A DNA stretch of 26,660 bases from Bacteroidota bacterium (GCA_023418315.1 JAEZZY010000007.1:1-26660), one strand, 5' to 3'. Counted from the stretch's first letter, positions 7,444 through 15,348 are shown. Made by a program: numbers and translations. The notes: a model not told the origin generated them from the letters alone.

Positions 7444-7971
7444 CTATGCTTGTTTCACCATTTGTATTTCGGCATTCAAGCGCACATCATCGCTCACCAC
7501 TACGCCGCCGGCTTCGGTAACGGCATTCCAGTTCAAGCCAAATTCTTTTCTACTGATTTTCCCCGCCAGGGTAAAGCCTGATTTCACATTTCCATAGGGG
7601 TCGGTTTGCGTGCCGCCGTATTCTACATTAAAGGTGATGGGCTTCGTTACATCGCGCACGGTAATGTTGCCCATCAGCTTGTACTCTTCATCGTTTATTT
7701 TTTTCATGTCTGTAGATTCAAAGCTGATTTTAGGGAATTTATCCGCAGCGAAAAAATCTTCACTTTTCAGGTGCTCGTCGCGCTGTTCGTTGTGGGTACT
7801 AATGCTGTTTACATCCGCTTCAAAATGCACTTTTGCATCGGTAAAATCGTCTTTCTCGCTGTGCATTTGTGCATCAAATTCGGAGAAATTACCGGTTACG
7901 TTGGTAATCATCATGTGCTTTACTTTGAAGGTTACTTCGCTGTGTGTGGGATCTAATTTGTACGTTGCCAT
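7444..7971 (-). CDS. YceI family protein
   Basis: This 175-aa protein matches the YceI lipocalin-like beta-barrel family, which binds isoprenoid or amphiphilic molecules. Typical parts are the opening YKLDPTHSEVTFKVKHMMI, the RDEHLKSEDFF segment, FPKISFES, GNITVRDVTKPITF and SRKEFGLNWN near the end. It starts straight with the domain and has no signal peptide, so this version is probably cytoplasmic, as is common in Bacteroidota. It lies 66 nt downstream of the pirin gene on the same strand and ends at a terminator, so it is probably the last gene of the marR-pirin-yceI unit and under MarR control. The ligand is unknown. Confidence 0.93.
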   Translation of the reverse strand: MATYKLDPTHSEVTFKVKHMMITNVTGNFSEFDAQMHSEKDDFTDAKVHFEADVNSISTHNEQRDEHLKSEDFFAADKFPKISFESTDMKKINDEEYKLMGNITVRDVTKPITFNVEYGGTQTDPYGNVKSGFTLAGKISRKEFGLNWNAVTEAGGVVVSDDVRLNAEIQMVKQA

Positions 7972-8037
7972 TTTTTTGATTTTTTAATTGATTTGAATTT
8001 TAGAATTTAATTTTTGAATTATAGAACTTAACCTTTT

Positions 8038-8748
8038 TTACCCCTGCATAGGCACTTCTATCAGTAACAATTCTGTGCCTTCACCGGTTTTTAGAGTGAT
8101 GCGGTCGGTTTGGGAAATACCTATGCCATCACGTCTGCCCAGCTTGGCACCGGCTATTTCTACGCTTCCTTCTATCACAAACAAGTATATTCCTTTATCG
8201 GCTCCGTGTAGGGCATAGTCCACATTTTTCCCCTTTTCAAAATTGCCGAGACTGAACCAAGTATCCTGATGCGCTTTTAATGCGGTAGGCACATCGGGTG
8301 CTACTATATACTGGAGCTTATTCTGCCGTTCTTCGGGTAAAAAGGTTTTCTGGTCATAGCCGGGCGTAATGTTACGTTCCTTAGGGAAAACCCATATCTG
8401 CAAGAGGGTTACATCCTCGTCTTTGCTATGGTTAAATTCCGAATGACGGATGCCGGAGCCTGCGCTCATGCGTTGCACATCATATTTCCGGATCACACCT
8501 TCCCCACCGGTACTGTCTTTGTGCTGCAAAGCGCCTTTCAGCGGGATGGTAATGATTTCCATATTATCATGCGGGTGCATACCAAAGCCAAAACCACCTT
8601 TTACAGAATCATCATTCAGCACCCTAAGCGCGCCGAAATGTGTTTTTTCTGGGTCATGATATTGTCCGAAACTGAAGCTGTGCCAAGTATCAAGCCAGCC
8701 GTGGTTAAGATGCCCCCGTTCTGCAGCTCTGTGAATGATTGTTTTCAT
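8038..8748 (-). CDS. Pirin family protein (YhaK-like bicupin)
   Basis: This 236-aa bicupin has the pirin metal site in its N-terminal cupin: H58 and H60 in MHPHDN, and H102 and E104 in GIRHSEFNHS. Family landmarks FGALRVLNDD and MSAGSG are present. Pirins of this type (such as E. coli YhaK) can act as quercetin dioxygenases in vitro or as redox sensors; the natural substrate here is unknown. The start at ATG 8748 is marked by an AAGGAG 6 nt upstream. It lies 68 nt after the marR stop, and the gap contains a copy of the marR operator, so it is probably repressed by that MarR. yceI follows. Confidence 0.93.
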   Translation of the reverse strand: MKTIIHRAAERGHLNHGWLDTWHSFSFGQYHDPEKTHFGALRVLNDDSVKGGFGFGMHPHDNMEIITIPLKGALQHKDSTGGEGVIRKYDVQRMSAGSGIRHSEFNHSKDEDVTLLQIWVFPKERNITPGYDQKTFLPEERQNKLQYIVAPDVPTALKAHQDTWFSLGNFEKGKNVDYALHGADKGIYLFVIEGSVEIAGAKLGRRDGIGISQTDRITLKTGEGTELLLIEVPMQG

Positions 8749-8754
8749 ATTATT

Positions 8755-8760
8755 CTCCTT
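8755..8760 (-). promoter_or_regulatory. Shine-Dalgarno AAGGAG of pirin
   Basis: AAGGAG lies 6 nt before the pirin ATG. It stands out because most genes here have A-rich leaders without such a site. Confidence 0.6.
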
Positions 8761-8779
8761 TTATTTTTTTGACGATAAT

Positions 8780-8800
8780 TAAATGTACATACATCTATTT
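8780..8800 (-). promoter_or_regulatory. Second MarR operator plus promoter, before pirin
   Basis: Positions 8783-8800 (ATGTACATACATCTATTT) repeat the sequence before marR with a single mismatch in 18 bases. The 12-bp core is a palindrome with one imperfect step. On the minus strand a possible -7 box TACATTTA (8787-8780) overlaps the operator, so bound repressor would block RNA polymerase. The box is 31 nt before the pirin start. Confidence 0.65.
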
Positions 8801-8816
8801 GGATAAAATTTTTTGT

Positions 8817-9269
8817 TTACTCTTCTCTTATTTTTTCCAGCAAAGCATTCAGTTGGGAGGCTTGTTCCTCTGTCAATTGTTTCATACCGGTGTGCATTGC
8901 TTCAATTTTTTTGGTGCTTTCCGTCAACACCGACAGGCCGGTGGGCGTAAGCCCAATCATAGTTTGTCTCCCATCCACATCACTTTGGTTTCTTTGAATG
9001 AATTTTTTAAGCTCCAGTCTATCCACAATACGCGGAACGTTAGAGTTTTTTTCAATCATTCTTCCGGCAATGTCTTTCACACACATTTTCTCGGGATGCT
9101 TTCCCTTCAATATGCGGATGACATTGTATTGCTCATGCGTCAGTCCGAATTTTTTGAGTTCGGCATTCACCTTTGTTTTCAACCACCATGCCGTATATAA
9201 AATATTCAAGCCCACTCTATGCCTTTCGTTTTTAAATTTATTGGTCTGTAATACTTCTTCGAGTTTCAC
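8817..9269 (-). CDS. MarR family transcriptional regulator, GTG start
   Basis: This winged-helix repressor is 150 aa from GTG 9269. The N-terminal KLEEVLQTNKFKNERHRVGL and ILYTAWWL form the dimer helix typical of Bacteroidota MarR proteins. The DNA-binding part covers FGLTHEQYNVIRIL, CVKDIAGRMIEKNSNVPRIV and DRLELKKFIQRNQSDVDGR with its wing. Longer frames begin at TTG 9305 or ATG 9284, but both lie inside the promoter and operator, so I prefer GTG 9269, which also gives the family's usual MKLEE-type start. The mRNA would then be nearly leaderless. It probably represses itself and pirin-yceI through the paired operators. The inducer is unknown; MarR-pirin pairs often respond to oxidants or phenolics (family knowledge, not shown here). 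Confidence 0.9.
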   Translation of the reverse strand: MKLEEVLQTNKFKNERHRVGLNILYTAWWLKTKVNAELKKFGLTHEQYNVIRILKGKHPEKMCVKDIAGRMIEKNSNVPRIVDRLELKKFIQRNQSDVDGRQTMIGLTPTGLSVLTESTKKIEAMHTGMKQLTEEQASQLNALLEKIREE

Positions 9270-9273
9270 GATG

Positions 9274-9306
9274 CAAATATACATGTACGTACATCTATTT
9301 TCCAAA
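9274..9306 (-). promoter_or_regulatory. marR promoter with palindromic operator in the spacer
   Basis: On the minus strand TTTG (9306-9303) and TATATTTG (9281-9274) are separated by 21 nt, an excellent Bacteroidota promoter. The spacer holds the perfect palindrome ATGTACGTACAT (9283-9294), which also sits in the 18-base block shared with the pirin operator. This is a textbook place for autorepression. Confidence 0.75.
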
Positions 9307-9359
9307 TAAAAGATATCTATAACATTATAAGGATACGCCTGTATAGGTGGAAGAAAGCG

Positions 9360-10292
9360 CTACTCTCCAGTTTCTCTTTTCCCGGATAGCAGATAAATAA
9401 CGGCCATACGCACAGCTACACCGTTTTCTACCTGGTCGAGGATGATGGATTGCTTACTGTCGGCAGCATCGGAACTAAGCTCTACGCCGCGGTTGATAGG
9501 ACCCGGGTGCATGATGATGATTTCTTTCTTCAAACTGTCGAGCATTGCTTTATCAATGCCATAGTAAAGTGAATATTCCCTAAGTGTAGAAAAAAGAGGT
9601 TTACTCTGCCGCTCCAGTTGAATGCGAAGCACATTCGCTACTTCGCAACCTTGCAAGGCTTTTTTCACATTGTATTCCACCTTTACGCCGAGGCTTTCTA
9701 TATATTTAGGAATTAAGGTGGGCGGCCCGGACACGGTTACTTCCGCACCTAATTTTGTGAGGCAAAAAATATTGCTCAACGCGACACGCGAATGCATGAT
9801 ATCGCCGATGATGGCTATACGCCTGCCTTTCAGGCTACCCAATTTTTCCCGCATCGAAAACGCATCCAGCAAGGCCTGTGTGGGATGCTCGTTGATGCCA
9901 TCGCCCGCGTTGATGATGCTCGCGTCAATATGTTTGGAAAGAAACCAGGGCGCGCCGCTTGCCGAATGGCGCATCACCACCATATCTACCTTCATGGCAA
10001 GGATATTATTAACCGTATCAATCAGCGTTTCGCCTTTCGATACGGAAGAGCCGGAAGCAGAAAAATTAAGGGTATCGGCGCTCAATCTTTTCTCAGCCAA
10101 TTCAAAAGAAATACGCGTGCGTGTCGAGTTTTCAAAAAAAATATTGGCGATGGTAGTATCACGCAGGGCGGGCACTTTTTTAATCGGGCGTTGCAATACC
10201 TGCTTGAAATTATCTGTCGTGCGGAATATGGCTTCAATGTCCGATGCATTCAGCTCTTTTATTCCCAACAAGTGTTTTACCGATAACGACAT
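9360..10292 (-). CDS. pyrB: Aspartate carbamoyltransferase catalytic subunit
   Basis: This 310-aa enzyme joins carbamoyl phosphate to aspartate, the first committed step of pyrimidine synthesis, in the cytoplasm. The carbamoyl-phosphate motif STRTR is at 56-60, HPTQALLDAF starts at H136, and HPGPINRG starts at H262. The length is normal. It begins 76 nt after pyrR on the same strand, so the two are probably an operon. No pyrI regulatory subunit gene follows. An AT-rich spacer separates it from pyrR without an obvious promoter. Confidence 0.97.
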   Translation of the reverse strand: MSLSVKHLLGIKELNASDIEAIFRTTDNFKQVLQRPIKKVPALRDTTIANIFFENSTRTRISFELAEKRLSADTLNFSASGSSVSKGETLIDTVNNILAMKVDMVVMRHSASGAPWFLSKHIDASIINAGDGINEHPTQALLDAFSMREKLGSLKGRRIAIIGDIMHSRVALSNIFCLTKLGAEVTVSGPPTLIPKYIESLGVKVEYNVKKALQGCEVANVLRIQLERQSKPLFSTLREYSLYYGIDKAMLDSLKKEIIIMHPGPINRGVELSSDAADSKQSIILDQVENGVAVRMAVIYLLSGKRETGE

Positions 10293-10368
10293 GCTTGCCT
10301 ATTAGTTGATTGTTGATACGTTAATATATTGATAGGTTAATAAGTTGTATTAATTGCCGATAGACCTC

Positions 10369-10899
10369 TTAATCTATCAGCAGCACTTCATCTTTTTTAT
10401 CCTTTTCTTTCCAGTTCACTTTCACTTTTTGTGAGATAATCGTGTCAATCACCATCCCTATATAATCGGCTTGTATCGGTAACTCGCGGCTATAATGCCG
10501 GTCTATCAGCACCAGCAGCTCCACAGTTTTAGGTCTTCCGAAGTCAATCAGCGCATCCATAGCAGAGCGAATCGTCCGGCCGGTATGCAGTACATCGTCT
10601 ATCAAGATCACCCGCTTATCTTCTATACTAAAATTGATTTCTGTGTGCGAGGGCGTTTGCATAGCACCGCTTTGGTGTACATCATCCCTGTAAAAGGTGA
10701 TATCCAGCTTTCCATAGTGAATAGCTTTTTGCTTCATAATATATTGCAAAAGCGACACGATGCGGTCGGAAAGCCATACGCCACGGGGCTGCAAGCCGAT
10801 GATGGCTGTTTCTGAAAAATCAAAATGGTTTTCAATTAACTGATGCGCCAATCGCTGAAGGGTAATGTCGAGTTGTTTATGATTCAGCAGCGTCTTCAA
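10369..10899 (-). CDS. pyrR: PyrR regulator / uracil phosphoribosyltransferase, TTG start
   Basis: This 176-aa protein of the type I phosphoribosyltransferase fold shows the PRPP loop VILIDDVLHTGRTIRSA, the opening IIGLQPRGVWLSDRI and the end segment LIDRHYSRELPIQADYIG, as in PyrR. PyrR proteins bind pyr mRNA to attenuate transcription in Firmicutes and make UMP from uracil. The RNA-binding role in Bacteroidota is less certain, and I see no anti-terminator structure before pyrB. The start is TTG 10899: it gives the expected MKTLLNHKQLDITLQRL, an in-frame stop lies at 10912-10914, and no internal ATG comes early enough. A consensus promoter box is 23 nt upstream. Confidence 0.93.
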   Translation of the reverse strand: MKTLLNHKQLDITLQRLAHQLIENHFDFSETAIIGLQPRGVWLSDRIVSLLQYIMKQKAIHYGKLDITFYRDDVHQSGAMQTPSHTEINFSIEDKRVILIDDVLHTGRTIRSAMDALIDFGRPKTVELLVLIDRHYSRELPIQADYIGMVIDTIISQKVKVNWKEKDKKDEVLLID

Positions 10900-10922
10900 A
10901 AAAAGGAAAATTTAGAACGGCT

Positions 10923-10930
10923 CAAAAATA
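10923..10930 (-). promoter_or_regulatory. Putative -7 box for pyrR-pyrB (TATTTTTG)
   Basis: A perfect TAnnTTTG on the minus strand lies 23 nt before the pyrR TTG codon and supports that start. Confidence 0.5.
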
Positions 10931-11124
10931 ATAAATCGAAACGTGTTTTTACACTTAATTTTTACACCTATATGCGCTGCAAAAGTCCATCTAAACGGAA
11001 TATTTATTTATAAAGCAGAAAAGGAATGGCTATCGTATATTCTTTATAAACGCCTTTCCGCCGTATAGCCAGGGCTTAAAAAATTTAGACAAGCTCTTTG
11101 TAAAAATGTTAGAAACGATACCGG

Positions 11125-11132
11125 TATCTTTG
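11125..11132 (+). promoter_or_regulatory. Putative -7 box for the NTF2-like gene (TATCTTTG)
   Basis: TATCTTTG is an exact TAnnTTTG match 23 nt before ATG 11156. A TTTG at 11097-11100 is 24 nt further upstream, slightly long for a -33 element. Confidence 0.5.
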
Positions 11133-11155
11133 CCTGCCTCAATACATTTTTTCCT

Positions 11156-11572
11156 ATGGATCTCCTCTTTCGTATCAATGATTTTTTTGAAGATTATGCA
11201 ACTGCCATAGAGCGCTTCAATGCGAAAAGCCTGGCGCATTGCTACGAATTACCGTGCAGTTTTCTTTCGGATGAGCATGTTACCGCCTTTACCGACGCGG
11301 CACAGTTGGAAGGTTTTTTTTCCAAAGGACTTAGTTTTTATAAAATGAATGGAATCACTATAGCCCGTCCGGAAGTATGGCATAAAGAACGTCTTACAAG
11401 CGCCATCATCAAAACAAAACTCCATTGGCATTACTATAATGAAACTGAAAAACTGCTTTATAGCTGCACCTATTATTATCTGTTGCGCCAAAATCCCGAA
11501 AACGAACTAAAAATTGTAACCGCTATTTCGGTGAACGAAAAAGAACGAATGGAGCAAGGATTGCGGCGGTAA
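11156..11572 (+). CDS. NTF2-like/SnoaL-fold protein, function unknown
   Basis: This 138-aa protein resembles the NTF2-like alpha+beta fold. A long N-terminal helix (RINDFFEDYATAIERFNAKSLAHCYELPCSF) is followed by a curved sheet ending in SCTYYYLLRQ and LKIVTAISVNEKE. There is no signal peptide, so it is cytoplasmic. NTF2-like proteins range from isomerases to ligand-binding folds, and no catalytic residue set identifies this one. It is transcribed away from pyrR and is followed by a lipoprotein gene 85 nt downstream with no clear functional link. Confidence 0.75.
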   Translation: MDLLFRINDFFEDYATAIERFNAKSLAHCYELPCSFLSDEHVTAFTDAAQLEGFFSKGLSFYKMNGITIARPEVWHKERLTSAIIKTKLHWHYYNETEKLLYSCTYYYLLRQNPENELKIVTAISVNEKERMEQGLRR

Positions 11573-11657
11573 TGATAATCCTCGCCTATACAGCATTTGA
11601 TTTTATAGCCTAAAAATTCAGAAAAATCTCCGCAGCATTTTTATAATTTCCGTTTTC

Positions 11658-12623
11658 ATGGCGAAGCTCTATCTGTTTACAGCGTTGGTTCTGTTTTCTC
11701 TTTCCGCCTGCCGGAAAGACCAACTGCATCCCTATGGTTTGGAAAAAATAGAAACGCATACCACTACCGATCGTTTGAATAAAATCTTTTTTCTAAACGA
11801 CAGTATAGGATTTGTAGTAGGTGGCAACCGATTTGAAAACGCCGCCATTCTGAAAACCACGGACGGTGGTAGAAGCTGGAGCTATCAAAATTTTAGCAAT
11901 GAAAACAGCGGTATTTATGGCATTACGGCTTCCGCTCATCGTATTTATACCATTGGCTGGATGGGCATTCTGACTCTTTCGGATGATGAAGGATTTTCCT
12001 GGCAAAAAAAACGTACGCGCTATGAAGAATATAAAGACCTGGCATTTGCTCATGAACAATACGGCGTAGCGGTGGGCGGCATCAGCTTTGCCACGGGGTA
12101 TATAATGCGTATCAATAAAGAGGGCGAAGTAACCGGGTGGGATTCGCTGAAACACGAACTGAACGATATAGAAACACTCGACGGCAAAACGGCGTATATC
12201 TGTGGCTATGGAGTGGTTTATACCTCTACAGACAGCATGCGCACCTGGCAAATGCTACCGGTAAAGAATGATAATTTTACGGCGATTCATGCCTATGCCA
12301 ATCATACCGTATGGACTTGCGGCTACAACGGTTCTATTTTTTGCAGCAAAGATGGCGGTGCGCACTGGGAGCGAAAAAGAAATGGAAACGATGCTACAAA
12401 ATCGCGCTACCGCCTGCTGGACATTGCTTTTACAGACCCGCTACACGGCTATGCCATAGGAGAAAACGGATTGGTAATTTATACCGATGACGGCGGCACG
12501 CATTGGATGGAATATCAATCCTTCACCCGTGTTCATCTGCGAAGCATCTTTATAAAAAAGGATGGAACGGTGTTTATCTGCGGGGATGAAGGCGCATTAT
12601 TCAGGATGCTGCCCAGGCAATAA
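11658..12623 (+). CDS. Ycf48-like Asp-box beta-propeller lipoprotein
   Basis: This 321-aa lipoprotein has the lipobox LSAC (C18). Five Asp-box (BNR) motifs mark propeller blades at residues 67-74 (TTDGGRSW), 108-115, 190-197 (degenerate), 230-237 (SKDGGAHW) and 276-283 (TDDGGTHW). Repeated G-x-x-V-G or G-Y-A-I-G strands fall between them. Family relatives include Ycf48, a photosystem II assembly factor, and sialidase-type propellers. In non-photosynthetic Bacteroidota such proteins are probably extracytoplasmic binding scaffolds. No catalytic set of a sialidase is visible. Its last 23 bases overlap the convergent FkbM gene. Confidence 0.87.
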   Translation: MAKLYLFTALVLFSLSACRKDQLHPYGLEKIETHTTTDRLNKIFFLNDSIGFVVGGNRFENAAILKTTDGGRSWSYQNFSNENSGIYGITASAHRIYTIGWMGILTLSDDEGFSWQKKRTRYEEYKDLAFAHEQYGVAVGGISFATGYIMRINKEGEVTGWDSLKHELNDIETLDGKTAYICGYGVVYTSTDSMRTWQMLPVKNDNFTAIHAYANHTVWTCGYNGSIFCSKDGGAHWERKRNGNDATKSRYRLLDIAFTDPLHGYAIGENGLVIYTDDGGTHWMEYQSFTRVHLRSIFIKKDGTVFICGDEGALFRMLPRQ

Positions 12624-13323
12624 AATAATGATTGACACGGTTGAAATACTGCTCCTCTAAATCTTTTAAATTAAAATAGCTTTTATCCTTCAGCCAATTA
12701 TCCAGCAGGGAAATGCGATAGTGATGCTCTTCAAAAAAAGCCATCAGGTCTTTGGGCTGCGTATCATAAACATCAGAAGCACCTAAGCCAAATTCAAAAA
12801 TGATAACCGGCTTGCAACGCGCAATCGTTTTTTTTGCACCTTTCAGCACCAGCAATTCAGCGCCTTCCACATCTATCTTCATCAGACCTGTTTTGTAATT
12901 TTCAGGCAGCACATCATCCAGTTTTTCGGTACGCACATCTATGCTCATATCCTCTTCATTGGCACGGTCGTAGCTTCTTTTTTTGATGCCGCTATAGCTA
13001 GGGTTGGAAAGCACATAATTAAAGCTGATGATGCCCGTTTTATCGCTAAGCGCTATATCGGAAATGGTGCAAGGTGTCTTTTTATACTTCTCTTTCAGAA
13101 AACCGTAAAGCTCAGGAATCGGTTCAAAACCGTAATGAAGCCCTTGAGGCGCAGCCTTCATCATCATATCCAAAATCTCGCCTTTATGACAGCCTACATC
13201 TATACAATTGGTATCCGCCTGGCAAACCTGTTTGATAACCTCCTCCGTAAGCTGATCGTAGCGGATATTCTTGGTAAGCGCAAAAGGAAGCTGGCGCGCT
13301 ATTTTTTTTAGAATCTTCTTCAT
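12601..13323 (-). CDS. FkbM family methyltransferase
   Basis: This 240-aa SAM-dependent methyltransferase has the SAM-binding motif CIDVGCHKGE at residues 40-49 and the FkbM hallmark KIDVEGAELLVLKGA around 149-163, with FGFEP-like YGFEP at 64-68. FkbM enzymes methylate hydroxyls, often of sugars or polyketides. With no glycan cluster nearby, the substrate is unknown. The N-terminus (MKKILKKIARQLPF) is basic without a signal peptide. The TGA stop lies inside the 3' end of the Ycf48-like gene on the other strand. Confidence 0.92.
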   Translation of the reverse strand: MKKILKKIARQLPFALTKNIRYDQLTEEVIKQVCQADTNCIDVGCHKGEILDMMMKAAPQGLHYGFEPIPELYGFLKEKYKKTPCTISDIALSDKTGIISFNYVLSNPSYSGIKKRSYDRANEEDMSIDVRTEKLDDVLPENYKTGLMKIDVEGAELLVLKGAKKTIARCKPVIIFEFGLGASDVYDTQPKDLMAFFEEHHYRISLLDNWLKDKSYFNLKDLEEQYFNRVNHYFIAWAAS

Positions 13324-13338
13324 GGCTCAAAAACAGCC

Positions 13339-13346
13339 CAAACTTA
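13339..13346 (-). promoter_or_regulatory. Putative -7 box for the FkbM gene (TAAGTTTG)
   Basis: TAAGTTTG on the minus strand matches TAnnTTTG exactly, 15 nt before the ATG at 13323. Confidence 0.45.
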
Positions 13347-13433
13347 GTAAGATTTTGCGGCACACATCCGTTTGCCGGATATAAAAAATTGTAGTGGAAT
13401 TTTTATGCTGTACTATTCTTTTAAAATCGCACC

Positions 13434-13686
13434 ATGAAAACGCTATTCACATCTGTCTTCTTTCTTATCGCCTTTTATCCGTTCACTTCTTTTGGTCAGT
13501 TACACATAAGGCCCGAAGCTGGTGTAAACCTTGCTCATGTACGACTACAAAATATTCAGTCGTTGACATTTGATCCTGTGAGCACAATATGGCTTTGGAG
13601 TTGCGGTTGTTGCATCCTATCCTAATCAGAGAAACAGGGTACTGTCTTTTTCAATAGGCTATGATTGGAAGGTTAAAAAGAAATGA
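13434..13686 (+). pseudogene. Decayed outer-membrane beta-barrel protein gene
   Basis: The first part encodes a clear signal peptide and first strand (FFLIAFYPFTSFGQ then LHIRPEAGVNLAHVRLQ), but the frame degenerates after about residue 45 and stops at 13625. In another frame, 13582-13686 encodes AQYGFGVAVVAS, then SFSIGYDWKVKKK and a stop, which looks just like the last strands of a small porin-type barrel. The intact gene would be about 200 aa, so the middle has been deleted and the frame shifted. No downstream partner restores the reading frame. It could be a recent deletion or the relic of a horizontally moved gene. Confidence 0.65.
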
Positions 13687-13761
13687 GCTTTGTGTAGAGG
13701 AATAATCCTCCGTAGTAGTGCGAATGCCAATTTGCAAATGGAAAAAGTCCCTGCTAACCTT

Positions 13762-13769
13762 TACTTTTG
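13762..13769 (+). promoter_or_regulatory. Putative -7 box for lysS (TACTTTTG)
   Basis: TACTTTTG matches TAnnTTTG exactly, 21 nt before ATG 13791. It overlaps the upstream TTG at 13767, excluding that start. Confidence 0.55.
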
Positions 13770-13790
13770 CAATCCATTTCTGAAAAAAAT

Positions 13791-15308
13791 ATGCAGACAA
13801 CATTAAGTGAACAAGAACTTATCCGCAGGGCGAAACTGAGGAAGATCACCGAAGCCGGCTATGATCCTTACCCTGCGCCATTATACCGGGTAAACGCGTA
13901 TTCAAAAGACATAAAAGACCACTACACCGAAGATAAAAAAGAGGAATTTGCGAACGTATGTGTGGCCGGCCGCATCATGAGCATCAATGATAAAGGCAAG
14001 GTATTTTTTATAAAAATTCAGGACAGTAAAGGCATTATTCAACTTTATGTGAAACGCGATGAGCTTTGCCCCGGAGAAGATAAACGTTTTTGGGAGTATG
14101 TAGTAAAAGGTGGCTTGGACTTGGGCGACATCATAGGCGTTGAGGGTTTTGTATTTATTACCAAAACCGGCGAAACCTCCATTCATGTGCAATCCCTTAC
14201 CCTGCTGACCAAAAGCCTGAAACCCTTGCCTGTAGTGAAACGGGATGATGAAGGAAATGTATTTGACGAGGTAACCGACCCCGAATTCCGCTACCGGCAA
14301 CGCTATGCCGATCTTATCATCAACCCAGGCGTGCGGGAAACCTTTGTGAAGATTACCAAAATGAAAAATGCCATCCGCCATTATTTAAATGAGCGTGGCG
14401 CTTTGGAAGTAGATACGCCGGTGCTGCAAAGCATTCCCGGCGGTGCGCTGGCGCGTCCCTTCGTTACCCATCACAATGCACTGGACATACCGTTGTACAT
14501 GCGTATCGCAAATGAATTGTACCTAAAAAGATTGATTGTAGGAGGCTTCGATTGGGTCTATGAATTTAGCCGGAACTTCCGCAACGAGGGCATGGATCGC
14601 ACCCACAATCCCGAATTTACAATTCTGGAATTTTATACGGCATACAAAGATTATCTGTGGATGATGGAGATTACCGAGCAAATGCTGGAAGAAACCGCCA
14701 TAGCCACCAACGGCACTACCGATGTAGATGTAGCCGGTAAAACCATCAGCTTTAAAGCGCCTTTCAAACGGGTGAGCATCTATGACGCCATCAAAGAACA
14801 TACGGGTTTTGACATCAGTGAAATGGATGAAACCGGGCTGAGAGAAGTGTGCAAGCAACTCCACCTTCCTGTGGACAACACTATGGGCAAAGGAAAATTA
14901 GTAGATGAAATTTTTGGCGGTAAATGCGAAGCACATTATGTGCAGCCGACTTTTATTATTGATTACCCCGTAGAAATGAGTCCGCTGACGAAAAAACACC
15001 GGAACAAAAAAGGATTGGTAGAACGTTTTGAACTTATCATCAACGGAAAGGAAATAGCCAATGCTTATAGCGAACTGAATGATCCTCTTGACCAGCGCGA
15101 ACGGTTTGAAGAGCAAGTGAAACTACAGGAACGCGGCGATGAAGAAGCTATGTTTATTGATTATGATTTCCTGCGTGCGCTGGAGTATGGTATGCCGCCA
15201 ACCGCCGGTATAGGCATCGGCATTGAACGCCTGGCTATGCTGCTCACCGGGCAATCCTCCATTCAGGATGTATTGCTGTTTCCGCAAATGCGCCCGGAAA
15301 AATTGTAA
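13791..15308 (+). CDS. lysS: Lysyl-tRNA synthetase, class II
   Basis: This 505-aa enzyme charges tRNA-Lys with lysine in the cytoplasm. An N-terminal OB-fold anticodon-binding domain spans about residues 50-150 (VCVAGRIMSINDKGKVFFIK). The catalytic domain carries class II motif 2 (FRNEGMDRTHNPEF from about F263) and motif 3 (GIGIGIERLAMLLTG near 473). The lysine-specific TFIIDYPVEMSPLTK segment is present. The length is normal and ATG 13791 is supported by the promoter box. It ends in a strong terminator. Confidence 0.98.
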   Translation: MQTTLSEQELIRRAKLRKITEAGYDPYPAPLYRVNAYSKDIKDHYTEDKKEEFANVCVAGRIMSINDKGKVFFIKIQDSKGIIQLYVKRDELCPGEDKRFWEYVVKGGLDLGDIIGVEGFVFITKTGETSIHVQSLTLLTKSLKPLPVVKRDDEGNVFDEVTDPEFRYRQRYADLIINPGVRETFVKITKMKNAIRHYLNERGALEVDTPVLQSIPGGALARPFVTHHNALDIPLYMRIANELYLKRLIVGGFDWVYEFSRNFRNEGMDRTHNPEFTILEFYTAYKDYLWMMEITEQMLEETAIATNGTTDVDVAGKTISFKAPFKRVSIYDAIKEHTGFDISEMDETGLREVCKQLHLPVDNTMGKGKLVDEIFGGKCEAHYVQPTFIIDYPVEMSPLTKKHRNKKGLVERFELIINGKEIANAYSELNDPLDQRERFEEQVKLQERGDEEAMFIDYDFLRALEYGMPPTAGIGIGIERLAMLLTGQSSIQDVLLFPQMRPEKL

Positions 15309-15348
15309 GGAGGAGGGAGGACTATCATCTTCTAAAAAAATAAAACGG

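Noticed and set aside
8739..9200. Plus-strand frame of 153 residues opposite marR
   Set aside because: marR is a clear family on the other strand; this frame is rich in Phe and His and matches nothing.
10293..10368. PyrR-responsive attenuator between pyrR and pyrB
   Set aside because: The spacer has AT-rich short repeats but no stable hairpin with a U-tract or an anti-terminator.
11658..12623. Sialidase
   Set aside because: Asp boxes are present, but the catalytic Arg triad, Tyr and Glu of sialidases are not recognisable; a Ycf48-like propeller fits better.
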